From contig JBBDQR010000078.1 of NCBI GenBank assembly GCA_040905885.1, positions 1 to 36,237 on the forward strand: a DNA stretch of 36,237 bases, in the 5' to 3' direction. The notes beneath the pieces were generated by a model that made no database searches, had not been told where the DNA came from, and saw only the letters and a program-made list of their open reading frames with translations. The DNA is from JACVRU01 sp040905885. Lineage in GTDB: Bacteria; Actinomycetota; Thermoleophilia; Gaiellales; Gaiellaceae. The position numbers were made by a program, and so were the translations under genes. How positions within the stretch are numbered: position 1 is the stretch's first letter; each line of letters begins with the position of its first letter. Of the stretch, positions 24,759-32,126 are shown in pieces.

Positions 24759-25037
24759 CTAGAGCAGGAAGCGCTGGAGGAAAGCCGGCGAGGCCCGCTG
24801 GCGGGCGCGGTTCTCGACTGCGATCAAGAGACCGGCGCCCACGAGCAGTAACAACACGACCGACCAGACCTCGATCACAGGCGGCAGCGCTTGGCCGCTT
24901 GCGACGGCCTTGTCGATCGCCTGGGTCGGATGGTCAGAAAGGCACGCGCAGGCGAAGCCGAGCAACGCCAGACAGATGACCGCCAGCAGGATGAAGGCGA
25001 TCAACGGCATCCGGCCTCGCAGCCGCGAGAGATCCAT
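24759..25037 (-). CDS. Small two-helix membrane protein
   Basis: A 92-aa protein with two hydrophobic segments (PLIAFILLAVICLALLGFAC and VWSVVLLLLVGAGLLIAV) separated by a short external loop (SDHPTQAIDKAVASGQ). The first helix is cysteine-rich (ACAC). No family recognised. First gene of the leftward redox operon; the next start is 79 bases away. A start at Met10 is also possible. Confidence 0.65.
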   Translation of the reverse strand: MDLSRLRGRMPLIAFILLAVICLALLGFACACLSDHPTQAIDKAVASGQALPPVIEVWSVVLLLLVGAGLLIAVENRARQRASPAFLQRFLL

Positions 25038-25164
25038 CGCCTTGGAGGATAACCGCGGCCGCGCAGTCCGGCTTCGCCGCTTGCCGGTGGGCCGAACGCT
25101 CGCGGAAACGCTTCACCCGTGGGTGGTTCCGGGCACTGCGGTCACGTGCACGAGCTCGGCCACG

Positions 25165-26481
25165 CTAGGACCAGGGATATGGCGAGTGCGAAACGGGGTG
25201 CAGGTCCCCCGTCGCGAACCGCTCGAAGCGGAACGGGTAGAGCAGGCTCGAGTGCTCGCCGACGAGCACCTTCGCCACCTCCCGCCCGACGCCGATCATC
25301 TTGTAGCCGTGGTTCGAGTCGAGGATCGCGTAGGCGTTCGGCCTGAGGTAGTCGAAGACCGGGAAGTTGTCCGCCGTGAACGCGCCGACACCGCCTGAGC
25401 GCGCCTCCTTGTAGAACCGGCGGCAGCCCTCGAACCGGCTCATGGCGTGCGAGAGCCCCGCGCACCAGAGGTCGGGGAAGGCGGGATCCACGTCGGTCGT
25501 CTGGGGATAGGGGTCGAGCTCGACGTCCCCCTCGACCGGCAGCGGCGAGGCGCCGCCCTGGACGCCGTGGCGGTCGCGCTTGTAGTAGATGCCCCAGAGC
25601 TCGTCCGTGACCAGCTCGCCCTCGTCGGTGTAGAGGGGCGCGTCGGTGTCGAGGTGGAGGACCGGCGGGGGCCCGCCGTCGGCGGTGGCGAACAGCGAAG
25701 GATCCACCGCGACCTCCCCCTCCTGGAGGTTCCAGTACCGCCACATCGGCCGGTCCCGCAGCACCTCGCCGCCCGGCGTGAGCACGTCGATCCGGTCCGG
25801 CAGGCCCAGCATCGCCCAGAACCGCCTCGCCCAGGGCCCGGGGGCGATCACGAGCTGCTCCCCGATCTCGACGCGGCCCGCGTCCGTGAGCGCCGCCGCG
25901 ACGGAGTCGTCCGCGGCGAAGTCGAGGCCGGTGACCTCCACGCCCGAGAGCACGGTGACGCCCACCGACTCGCACTTCCCGAGCAGGCCGAGCACCGAGT
26001 CGCGGTTGAAGGCGAACCCGCCCTGGCGCTCGTGGAGGCAGATCGTGACGCCCTGCGCGCGCCAGTCGGGGAAGAGCTCCGTCATGTGCGCGCGCACGTC
26101 GCGCTCCCCGGCGATCAGCTCGGAGCGGTAGCCGATCCGCTGCTGGCGCTCGTGCACGGCGACGAGATCGGGCTCCTGGACCGCCGCGCCGAGCGCGATG
26201 TAGCCGACCGGGTTGTAGTGGTAGGCCTCCGGGTCCGACTCCCACACCTCGACGCAGGCCTGCATCAGCTCGCTCATCGCCGGCTGGAAGTAGTTGTTGC
26301 GGACGACCCCGCAGGCGATGCCCGACGCGCCTGCGCCGGGCCCCGTCTTGTCGAGGACGAGGACGTCCGCTCCTGAGCCGAGCCCGCGGGCCTTCAGCTC
26401 CAGCGCGAGGTGATAGGCGGTGGAGAGGCCGTGGATGCCGGCCCCGACGACCACGTAGGGGGACGATGCCGGGAGGCCCAT
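25165..26481 (-). CDS. FAD-dependent amine/N-methyl amino acid oxidoreductase (MgdA/SoxB-like)
   Basis: A 438-aa DAO-family flavoprotein: FAD dinucleotide motif VVVGAGIHGLSTAYHLALEL, then VLVLDKTGPGAGASGIACGV and RNNYFQPAMSELM, where sarcosine oxidase beta-type proteins carry RSNYR. The end reads DSNHGYKMIGVGREVAKVLV. It is a distant relative of the MgdA subunit in this window but lacks the alpha, gamma and delta partners nearby. Substrate unknown; an N-methylated amine or amino acid is likely from context. ATG 26481 is chosen, removing 18 unlikely residues. Divergent from amt. Confidence 0.82.
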   Translation of the reverse strand: MGLPASSPYVVVGAGIHGLSTAYHLALELKARGLGSGADVLVLDKTGPGAGASGIACGVVRNNYFQPAMSELMQACVEVWESDPEAYHYNPVGYIALGAAVQEPDLVAVHERQQRIGYRSELIAGERDVRAHMTELFPDWRAQGVTICLHERQGGFAFNRDSVLGLLGKCESVGVTVLSGVEVTGLDFAADDSVAAALTDAGRVEIGEQLVIAPGPWARRFWAMLGLPDRIDVLTPGGEVLRDRPMWRYWNLQEGEVAVDPSLFATADGGPPPVLHLDTDAPLYTDEGELVTDELWGIYYKRDRHGVQGGASPLPVEGDVELDPYPQTTDVDPAFPDLWCAGLSHAMSRFEGCRRFYKEARSGGVGAFTADNFPVFDYLRPNAYAILDSNHGYKMIGVGREVAKVLVGEHSSLLYPFRFERFATGDLHPVSHSPYPWS

Positions 26482-26683
26482 TTCCCGAAGGAGTCTAGTG
26501 CGAGTGTCGGCTTCGCACCCTCCGCGCGTCCCCAAGGTGGCCGGCGGCTACATGGCAAGCGGTCCGGAGGCGATTTAGCCTCCGCAGCTAGATGCAAATG
26601 CGGCGTACCCTCGGCGCGTCCAGCTCAAGTCGGCTCCCTGGCGACTGCCGCCATCCCGTGAACCGACGAAGGAGGTAGCGCCA
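26482..26683. promoter_or_regulatory. Divergent control region between FAD oxidoreductase and amt
   Basis: Intergenic stretch of 202 bases that must hold the promoters of both divergent units. A hairpin CGGAGGC / GCCTCCG (26565-26571 and 26578-26584) with loop GATTTA lies in the middle. AAGGAGGT at 26669-26676 is the ribosome-binding site of amt. No certain -35/-10 pair assigned. Confidence 0.4.
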
Positions 26684-28135
26684 GTGGACGACGAACTCAG
26701 CGCGCTCAGCACCATCTTCACGGAGTTCTACTACTGGATCACCGTCGTCCTGATGTTCCTGATCCACGCCGGCTTCATGCTCTACGAGGCCGGCGTCTCG
26801 AGGCGGAAGAACGTCCAGCACACGATCGCGAAGAACGTGCTGCTGATCCCGGCCGTCACGATCACGTTCTTCCTCTTCGGCTGGTACATCTACTTCGCCT
26901 TCATCAACGGCCCCGGGTTCATCAGCGGCGGCATCCCCGACATCGCGGCGAACTTCTGGCCCTGGGGCGAGACGATGGGGCCCCACATGGGCGACCGGAT
27001 CAACGGCGTCTTCTGGGCCGCCTTCCTGCTCTTCTCCTGGACCGCGGCCTCGATCGTCTCGGGAACGGTGATCGAGCGGGCCCGGATCGCGGGCTTCGTC
27101 GTGATCGCCGTCCTGATCGGCTCGGTCACCTGGGTGATCGACGCCTCCTGGGGCTGGCATCCGGAGGGCTGGATGGTGCAGGTGATGGGCTACCACGACG
27201 CGTACGCGTCGGGCGTCATCCACGCCATCGCCGGCGGCACGGCGCTCGCGCTCGCGATCATCATCGGCCCACGGATCGGGAAGTTCGCGCGCGACGGCAC
27301 GGCGCGGGTGATCCGCCCCCACAACATCTGGATGACGGTGATCGGGCTCTTCCTGATCTACACCGGCTTCTGGGGCTTCTACGCCGCCTGCAACGTCCCC
27401 ATCCTCAACATCGGCACGGAGGACGCGCCGTTCTTCTCGGCCACCAACATCTACCTGATGCCGACGACGCTCTCGGGCATCACCTTCAACTTCATCCTGT
27501 CGCTCTCGGGCGGCCTGATGGCCGGCTACCTGATCAGCCGGGGGAACCTCTTCTGGACGTTCTCCGGCGGCCTCGCCGGCATCATCGCCGCGTCGGCGGG
27601 CAACGACCTCTACCACCCGATCATCGCCTTCGCGCTCGGCGCCGCGGGCGCGGCGCTCGCCTACCTGATGCACAACTGGGTGGAGCGGCGCTTCAAGATC
27701 GACGACGTCGTCGGCGCGATCGCCGTCCACGGCTACGCGGGCGTCTTCGGAGTGATCGTGGCCGGGTTCCTGCTCTGGGGCTATCCGGCGGCTGCGCCCA
27801 CCGAGGCCGGGCTGGCGTGGTTCACGACGCCTGAGGGCTTCCCGGCGATCAACCCGATCGGCAACTTCCTCGGGGCGCTGATCATGTTCGGCCTGGGCTT
27901 CGGCCCGGCTTACGCGGTCGGGAAGGCGCTCGACTACTTCGGCTGGCTGCGCGTCCCGCGGGAGGTCGAGGCCGCGGGCCTCGACGCCCACGACCACGGC
28001 GACGTCTACCCGTACTTCGAGCACAGGGAGACGACCTTCGAGGCGTACGAGCGCGAGGATGTGCGGACGCTCGTGCTGGGCATGGGCGGTGATGGGCCGC
28101 CAGGTGGCGAGCGGCGAGAGGAGGTGACGGAATGA
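26684..28135 (+). CDS. amt: Amt-family ammonium/methylammonium transporter
   Basis: An eleven-helix membrane channel (483 aa) for NH4+/CH3NH3+. The twin pore histidines are present: first in YASGVIHAIAGGTALAL, second in VVGAIAVHGYAGVFGVI. The long C-terminal tail (DVYPYFEHRETTFEAYERED) is cytoplasmic and may interact with regulators. GTG 26684 with an excellent ribosome-binding site 7 bases upstream. No GlnK gene follows, unlike the usual amtB-glnK pair; instead an unknown small membrane protein overlaps its stop. In the middle of methylamine genes it probably imports methylammonium. Confidence 0.92.
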   Translation: MDDELSALSTIFTEFYYWITVVLMFLIHAGFMLYEAGVSRRKNVQHTIAKNVLLIPAVTITFFLFGWYIYFAFINGPGFISGGIPDIAANFWPWGETMGPHMGDRINGVFWAAFLLFSWTAASIVSGTVIERARIAGFVVIAVLIGSVTWVIDASWGWHPEGWMVQVMGYHDAYASGVIHAIAGGTALALAIIIGPRIGKFARDGTARVIRPHNIWMTVIGLFLIYTGFWGFYAACNVPILNIGTEDAPFFSATNIYLMPTTLSGITFNFILSLSGGLMAGYLISRGNLFWTFSGGLAGIIAASAGNDLYHPIIAFALGAAGAALAYLMHNWVERRFKIDDVVGAIAVHGYAGVFGVIVAGFLLWGYPAAAPTEAGLAWFTTPEGFPAINPIGNFLGALIMFGLGFGPAYAVGKALDYFGWLRVPREVEAAGLDAHDHGDVYPYFEHRETTFEAYEREDVRTLVLGMGGDGPPGGERREEVTE

Positions 28136-28464
28136 TTCTCGGCGTCAGCACGGGATTGACCTCGTTCTCGGACCCGGAGAGCATCGGTCCGCTCTACCCC
28201 TTCCCCGACAAGGTGTCGCTGCTGGTCATGACCGCGGTCGGCTTCGCGCTCTGGGTGCTCTGGCACGCGGTCCAGATCCGCGGGGAGACGAGGGAGAACC
28301 AGGAAGCGGTCGAGCTCTGGGACCGGGTCGGCCTCGAGCGCGCGATGTTCCACGGGGGCACCGCGCTCGTGGCGACCGACGACGAGTGGGAGGAGGCGAA
28401 GCGGACCGGCGACACCGGCCGCCGGACGCCTCCCGTCACTCCGCCCGGGGCCCCACCGGCCTGA
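28132..28464 (+). CDS. Small membrane protein coupled to Amt
   Basis: A 110-aa protein whose ATG overlaps the amt stop (ATGA). One membrane helix (VSLLVMTAVGFALWVLWHAV) is followed by a charged cytoplasmic part (IRGETRENQEAVELWDRVGL) and a Pro/Thr-rich end. No family recognised. The tight coupling suggests a subunit or regulator of the Amt channel, taking the place of GlnK. Its stop directly abuts the fchA stop on the other strand. Confidence 0.72.
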   Translation: MILGVSTGLTSFSDPESIGPLYPFPDKVSLLVMTAVGFALWVLWHAVQIRGETRENQEAVELWDRVGLERAMFHGGTALVATDDEWEEAKRTGDTGRRTPPVTPPGAPPA

Positions 28465-28941
28465 TCAGCTCTGCGCGGCACGCCGCGCCGCCGCGGCGGG
28501 GGGGNNNNNNNNNNGGCGCTCGTCCTCCGCGCGTCCCGCCGCGGCCAGGTTGTGCTCGACCAGGGGGGCGGCCGCGCCCGCGGCCGCCGCTGCCAGGCGG
28601 GCCGCGGCCTCGGCGTCGCCCTCGAGACCGGGCTTCGCCTCCGCGAGGGCGGCGATCTCCGCCGCGACCTCGGCGATCGCGAGCGGCACGTCCACGGCGC
28701 GCTCCTCCGGCGAGCCGTGCAGGAGCTCGCCGACCGCGCGCACGTCCTCCTCGGCGAGCGCCAGGGCGCGCGCGGAGAGCGCCTGCGCGGCCGCCCGGCC
28801 TTCCTCCGTCGAGGCGGCCAGCGCGGCCAGCGCACCCGCGAGCGCGGCGACGACGCCGCACGCCGAGCCCGCCGCCGGCGGGCCGCCGGACCGCGCCAGG
28901 GCCTCGAGCAGCTCGGCCAGCGTCCGCTCAGAAAAGGCCAA
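28465..28941 (-). CDS. fchA: Methenyl-THF cyclohydrolase FchA (cyclodeaminase family), C-terminus across a gap
   Basis: Helical protein of the formiminotransferase-cyclodeaminase C-terminal family, which interconverts methenyl-THF and formyl-THF. It starts AFSERTLAELLEALARSGGP and has PAAGSACGVVAALAGALAAL (the folate-binding Gly/Ala-rich helix start) and LAEEDVRAVGELL. TTG 28941 lies inside the end of fhs (14-base overlap). The 10-N gap at 28505-28514 falls near the C-terminus, and the tail after it (PPAAAARRAAQS) is unreliable. At ~158 aa it is shorter than the usual ~200, perhaps because of missing sequence. Supplies the substrate for Fhs. Confidence 0.8.
   Translation of the reverse strand: MAFSERTLAELLEALARSGGPPAAGSACGVVAALAGALAALAASTEEGRAAAQALSARALALAEEDVRAVGELLHGSPEERAVDVPLAIAEVAAEIAALAEAKPGLEGDAEAAARLAAAAAGAAAPLVEHNLAAAGRAEDERXXXXPPAAAARRAAQS
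28505..28514. other. Assembly gap (10 N) next to a G-homopolymer
   Basis: Ten N bases after a G run (28498-28504), inside fchA. Same look as the gap at 12028: a scaffold join with homopolymer artefact. Confidence 0.95.
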
Positions 28942-30562
28942 CGGTGCGGCCGCTCTCGTCGATGTCCACCTGGAAGGCGGCCGGGCTGACGCCGAGCCCC
29001 GGCATCGTCTGCATGGTGCCGCAGAGCGGCACGAGCCAGCCCGCCCCGGTGTAGGCGCGCACGTCCCGCACGGTGACCTCGAACCCGGTGGGAGCGCCCA
29101 GCAGCTCCGGCTCGTGCGACAGCGAGAGGTGCGTCTTCGCCATGCAGATGGGCAGCTCGTTCAGGCCGGCGGCGTGGTAACGGGCGATCTTGTCCTTCGC
29201 CGTCTGGAGGTAGAGGACGTCGCCGGCGCCGTAGACCCGCGTGCAGATCGCCGCGATCTTCTCCTCGATCGGCGCGTCGAGGGGGTACGTGTGCTCGAAC
29301 GCGCTGGGAGCCTCGGCCGCGTCCACGACCGCCTCGGCGAGCGCCGCCGCCCCGGGGCCGCCCTGCTCGAAGGCGTCGTTCACCTCCGCCGCGTGCGCGC
29401 CGAGCTCGAGCGCGAGGCGCTGCACGAGCGCGAGCTCCTCCGGCGAGTCGCCGGGGAAGCGGTTGAGGGCCACGACGGCCTTGAGCCCGAAGCCGGCCAC
29501 GATCTCCAGGTGCCGGGCGAGGTTGGCGGCCCCCTGCTCGAGGTCGCCGCCGCCGTGGTGCTTCAGCGCCCGCACCGTGACGACGAGCACGATCGCGCTC
29601 GGGGACAGGCCGCCGATCCGGCAGACGATGTTGAGGAACTTCTCCATCCCCATGTCCGAGCCGAAGCCCGACTCGGTGACGACGTAGTCGCCCAGCTTCA
29701 GCGCGACGAGGTCGGCGACGAGCGAGTTGTTGCCGTGCGCGATGTTGGCGAACGGACCCCCGTGGACGAGCGCCGGCTGGCCCTCGAGCGTCTGGACGAG
29801 GTTCGGCTTGAGCGCGTCCTTGAGCAGCACCGTCATCGAGCCGGCCGCCCGCAGCTGTTCCGCGGTGACGGACTCGCCCTCGTACGAGTAGCCGACCGTG
29901 ATCGCGCCCAGGCGGCGCCGGAGGTCCTGGAGGTCGCTTGCGACCGAGACGATCGCCATCACCTCGGAGGCCGCCGTGATGTCGAAGCCCGTCTGGCGCG
30001 GGTAGCCGTTGGCGGTCCCGCCGAGCCCGACGACGACGTCCCGCAGCGCCCGGTCGTTCACGTCCACGCAGCGCCGCCAGCCGATCGAGAGCGGATCGAC
30101 CCGCAGCGCGTTCCCGTGGAGGATGTGGGCGTCGAGGATCGCGGCCAGGAGGTTGTTCGCCGCGCCGATCGCGTGGATGTCGCCGGTGAAGTGGAGGTTG
30201 AGATCCTCCATCGGCACCACCTGCGCGTAGCCGCCGCCGGCGGCCCCGCCCTTGATCCCGAAGACCGGCCCGACTGACGCCTCGCGGAGGCAGAGGACGG
30301 GCTTCTTGCCGATCGTGCCGAGGCCCTGCGTCAGGCTCACGGAGGTCGTGGTCTTGCCCTCGCCCGCCTTCGTCGGCGTGATCGCGGTCGTGCAGATCAG
30401 CTTGCCGTCGGGGAGCGCGGCGAGGCGCTCGAGGATGGAGAGGTCGATCTTCGCCTTGTAGCGGCCGTAGAGCTCGACCTCGTCCGGCGTGAGGCCGGCC
30501 TCCTCGGCGATCTCCGCGATCGGCCGGAGGGTCGCCTGCTGGGCGATCTCCAGGCTCGACAT
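28928..30562 (-). CDS. fhs: Formate-tetrahydrofolate ligase
   Basis: A 544-aa enzyme interconverting formate + ATP + THF and 10-formyl-THF. Nucleotide-binding motif TPTKAGEGKTTTSVSL, then REASVGPVFGIKGGAAGGGY, HGGPFANIAHGNNSL, VTESGFGSDMGMEKFLNI, CRIGGLSPSAIVLVVTVRAL and the end PGLGVSPAAFQVDIDESGRT are all family hallmarks. ATG 30562 shares one base with the mgdA stop (TGATG). Here, downstream of methylene-THF production, it probably runs toward formate, yielding ATP and feeding formate dehydrogenase. Normal length (family ~555). Confidence 0.95.
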   Translation of the reverse strand: MSSLEIAQQATLRPIAEIAEEAGLTPDEVELYGRYKAKIDLSILERLAALPDGKLICTTAITPTKAGEGKTTTSVSLTQGLGTIGKKPVLCLREASVGPVFGIKGGAAGGGYAQVVPMEDLNLHFTGDIHAIGAANNLLAAILDAHILHGNALRVDPLSIGWRRCVDVNDRALRDVVVGLGGTANGYPRQTGFDITAASEVMAIVSVASDLQDLRRRLGAITVGYSYEGESVTAEQLRAAGSMTVLLKDALKPNLVQTLEGQPALVHGGPFANIAHGNNSLVADLVALKLGDYVVTESGFGSDMGMEKFLNIVCRIGGLSPSAIVLVVTVRALKHHGGGDLEQGAANLARHLEIVAGFGLKAVVALNRFPGDSPEELALVQRLALELGAHAAEVNDAFEQGGPGAAALAEAVVDAAEAPSAFEHTYPLDAPIEEKIAAICTRVYGAGDVLYLQTAKDKIARYHAAGLNELPICMAKTHLSLSHEPELLGAPTGFEVTVRDVRAYTGAGWLVPLCGTMQTMPGLGVSPAAFQVDIDESGRTVGLF

Positions 30563-31758
30563 CAGTGCGACACCGCCGCGGCGGCGACCTCGGAGACGAG
30601 CGTGTCGGTGGCGAAGCGTTCGAGCGCGAACGGCTCGATCAGCGCCGGCGTGCCGCCGGTGGCGACGAGCTCGGCGAGCGTCGTGCCGACGATGGGCGCG
30701 GCCTTGAAGCCGTACGTCCCCCAGCCGGCGGAGAGCAGGAATCCGTCCACTTCGGTCACCCCCAGGATCGGGCTGTAGTCGGGACTGATGTCGCAGAGCC
30801 CCGTCCACTGGCGCAGCACCTTCAGCGTCTCGAGCTGCGGGAAGAGCTCGAGCGTGTGCCGGGCCGCGTACTCCAGGAACGGGAACGTGCTCGTGGTGCG
30901 GTAGGTCGTGTAGGGCTCGATCTCGGCACCGATCAGGAACTCGCCGCGGTCGGTCTGCGAGATGTAGACGTGCATCTGCGAGGAGACGACGACGACGTCG
31001 AGGAACGGCTTGACCGGCTCGGTCACGAACGCCTGGAGGATGTGGGTCGTGATCGGGAGCGGCACGCCGGCGAGGTCGGCGACGAGCGTGGACCACCCGG
31101 CCGTGGCGCTGATCACCGTGTCGCAGGCGACGTCGCCCCGGGGCGTGCGCACGCCGGTGACGCGGCCGTTCGCGCGCGTGATCCCGGTCACCGGCGTGTA
31201 CGGGTGGATCTCGACGCCGCGCCGGTCGGCGCCGCGGGCGAAGCCCCAGACGACGGCGTCGTGGCGGATGATCCCGCCGGGCGGGTGATAGAGGGCGCCC
31301 AGGATCGGCCAGTGCGCGTCGCCGGAGAGGTCCATCGGCGGGCAGAGGCGCGCGATCTCCTCCGGGCCGATCACGCGGCTGTCGATGCCGAGCAGCTGGT
31401 TCACTTCCGCCCGCTCGGTCATCGTGATCATCGCCCGGTCGGAGTGCGCGAGCGTGAGGTGCCCCTGCTGCGAGAAGAGCAGGTTGAAGTCGAGGTCGAG
31501 CGAGAGCCGCTCGTAGAGCCTGACGCTCTCCGTGTAGAAGGCCGCGCCCTCGGGCGTGCGGTAGTTCGAGCGGATGATCGTCGTGTTGCGGCCGGCGGCG
31601 CCCGAGCCGATGTAGCTCTGCTCGAGCACGGCCACGTTCGTGAGCCCGTGGTTCTTCGCCAGGTAGTACGCGGTGGCGAGCCCGTGGGAGCCCGCGCCGA
31701 CGACGACCACGTCGTAGCTCGGCCTCAGCTCGCCGCGGGGCCGCCACATCCGCTTCAT
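30562..31758 (-). CDS. mgdA: N-methylglutamate dehydrogenase beta-type subunit (SoxB-like FAD oxidoreductase)
   Basis: A 398-aa DAO-family flavoprotein, equivalent to the beta subunit of heterotetrameric sarcosine oxidase. It carries FAD motif VVVVGAGSHGLATAYYLAKN, VLEQSYIGSGAAGRNTTIIR then SNYRTPEGAAFY, and the end SAGWGTYGFKAAPIVGTTLA. Substrate N-methylglutamate is oxidised at the flavin. ATG 31758 overlaps the mgdD stop (ATGA). The presence of gmaS/mgsABC in the same window favours N-methylglutamate over sarcosine as substrate. The mgd letter assignment follows my memory of the methylotroph nomenclature (SoxB=A, SoxD=B, SoxA=C, SoxG=D). Confidence 0.88.
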   Translation of the reverse strand: MKRMWRPRGELRPSYDVVVVGAGSHGLATAYYLAKNHGLTNVAVLEQSYIGSGAAGRNTTIIRSNYRTPEGAAFYTESVRLYERLSLDLDFNLLFSQQGHLTLAHSDRAMITMTERAEVNQLLGIDSRVIGPEEIARLCPPMDLSGDAHWPILGALYHPPGGIIRHDAVVWGFARGADRRGVEIHPYTPVTGITRANGRVTGVRTPRGDVACDTVISATAGWSTLVADLAGVPLPITTHILQAFVTEPVKPFLDVVVVSSQMHVYISQTDRGEFLIGAEIEPYTTYRTTSTFPFLEYAARHTLELFPQLETLKVLRQWTGLCDISPDYSPILGVTEVDGFLLSAGWGTYGFKAAPIVGTTLAELVATGGTPALIEPFALERFATDTLVSEVAAAAVSH

Positions 31759-32126
31759 GACAGCGCGTCCTCGACGGCCTCGCAGACGTAGCGGCCGTAC
31801 TCCTGCGGGAAGAAGACGCGGTAGCCCGGGAAGACGATCGCCTCGATGCGGGCGAAGGCGCCTGCCGCCGGCAGCTTGTCGAGGTCGAGGTCGGTCAGGC
31901 GCCGCATCGCCCGCTCGTCCGTGATCAGGAGGCCGGCGTAGGCGGCGCTGACGTCGATGGCGCCGGGCGGGGGATCCTCGAGGACCAGGCCCCACTCCCC
32001 CCGGACCTTGAACTTGGGCAGGTGCGACAGGTCCTCGGTCCCCTCCGGAAGGAAGCGCTCCAGCGGCGACCGCCGGACCGCCTCGGGCGCGGCGAGGTCG
32101 GGGGAGAGGAACTCGAGCGCGCTCAC
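31755..32126 (-). CDS. mgdD: N-methylglutamate dehydrogenase gamma-type subunit (SoxG-like, short)
   Basis: A 123-aa protein in the SoxG position. Recognisable pieces are KFKVRGEWGLVLEDPPPGAI, a middle ITDERAMRRLTDLDLDKLPA, and AIVFPGYRVFFPQEYGRYVC near the end. The gamma subunit of sarcosine oxidase is about 200 aa, so this is a minimal version; the ends still look complete. GTG 32126 overlaps the mgdC stop (GTGA) and its stop overlaps mgdA (ATGA). Assignment rests on position and weak sequence resemblance. Confidence 0.7.
   Translation of the reverse strand: MSALEFLSPDLAAPEAVRRSPLERFLPEGTEDLSHLPKFKVRGEWGLVLEDPPPGAIDVSAAYAGLLITDERAMRRLTDLDLDKLPAAGAFARIEAIVFPGYRVFFPQEYGRYVCEAVEDALS

Noticed and set aside
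26588..28024. 478-codon minus-strand frame opposite amt
   Set aside because: Charged shadow of the Amt coding sequence, no family resemblance.
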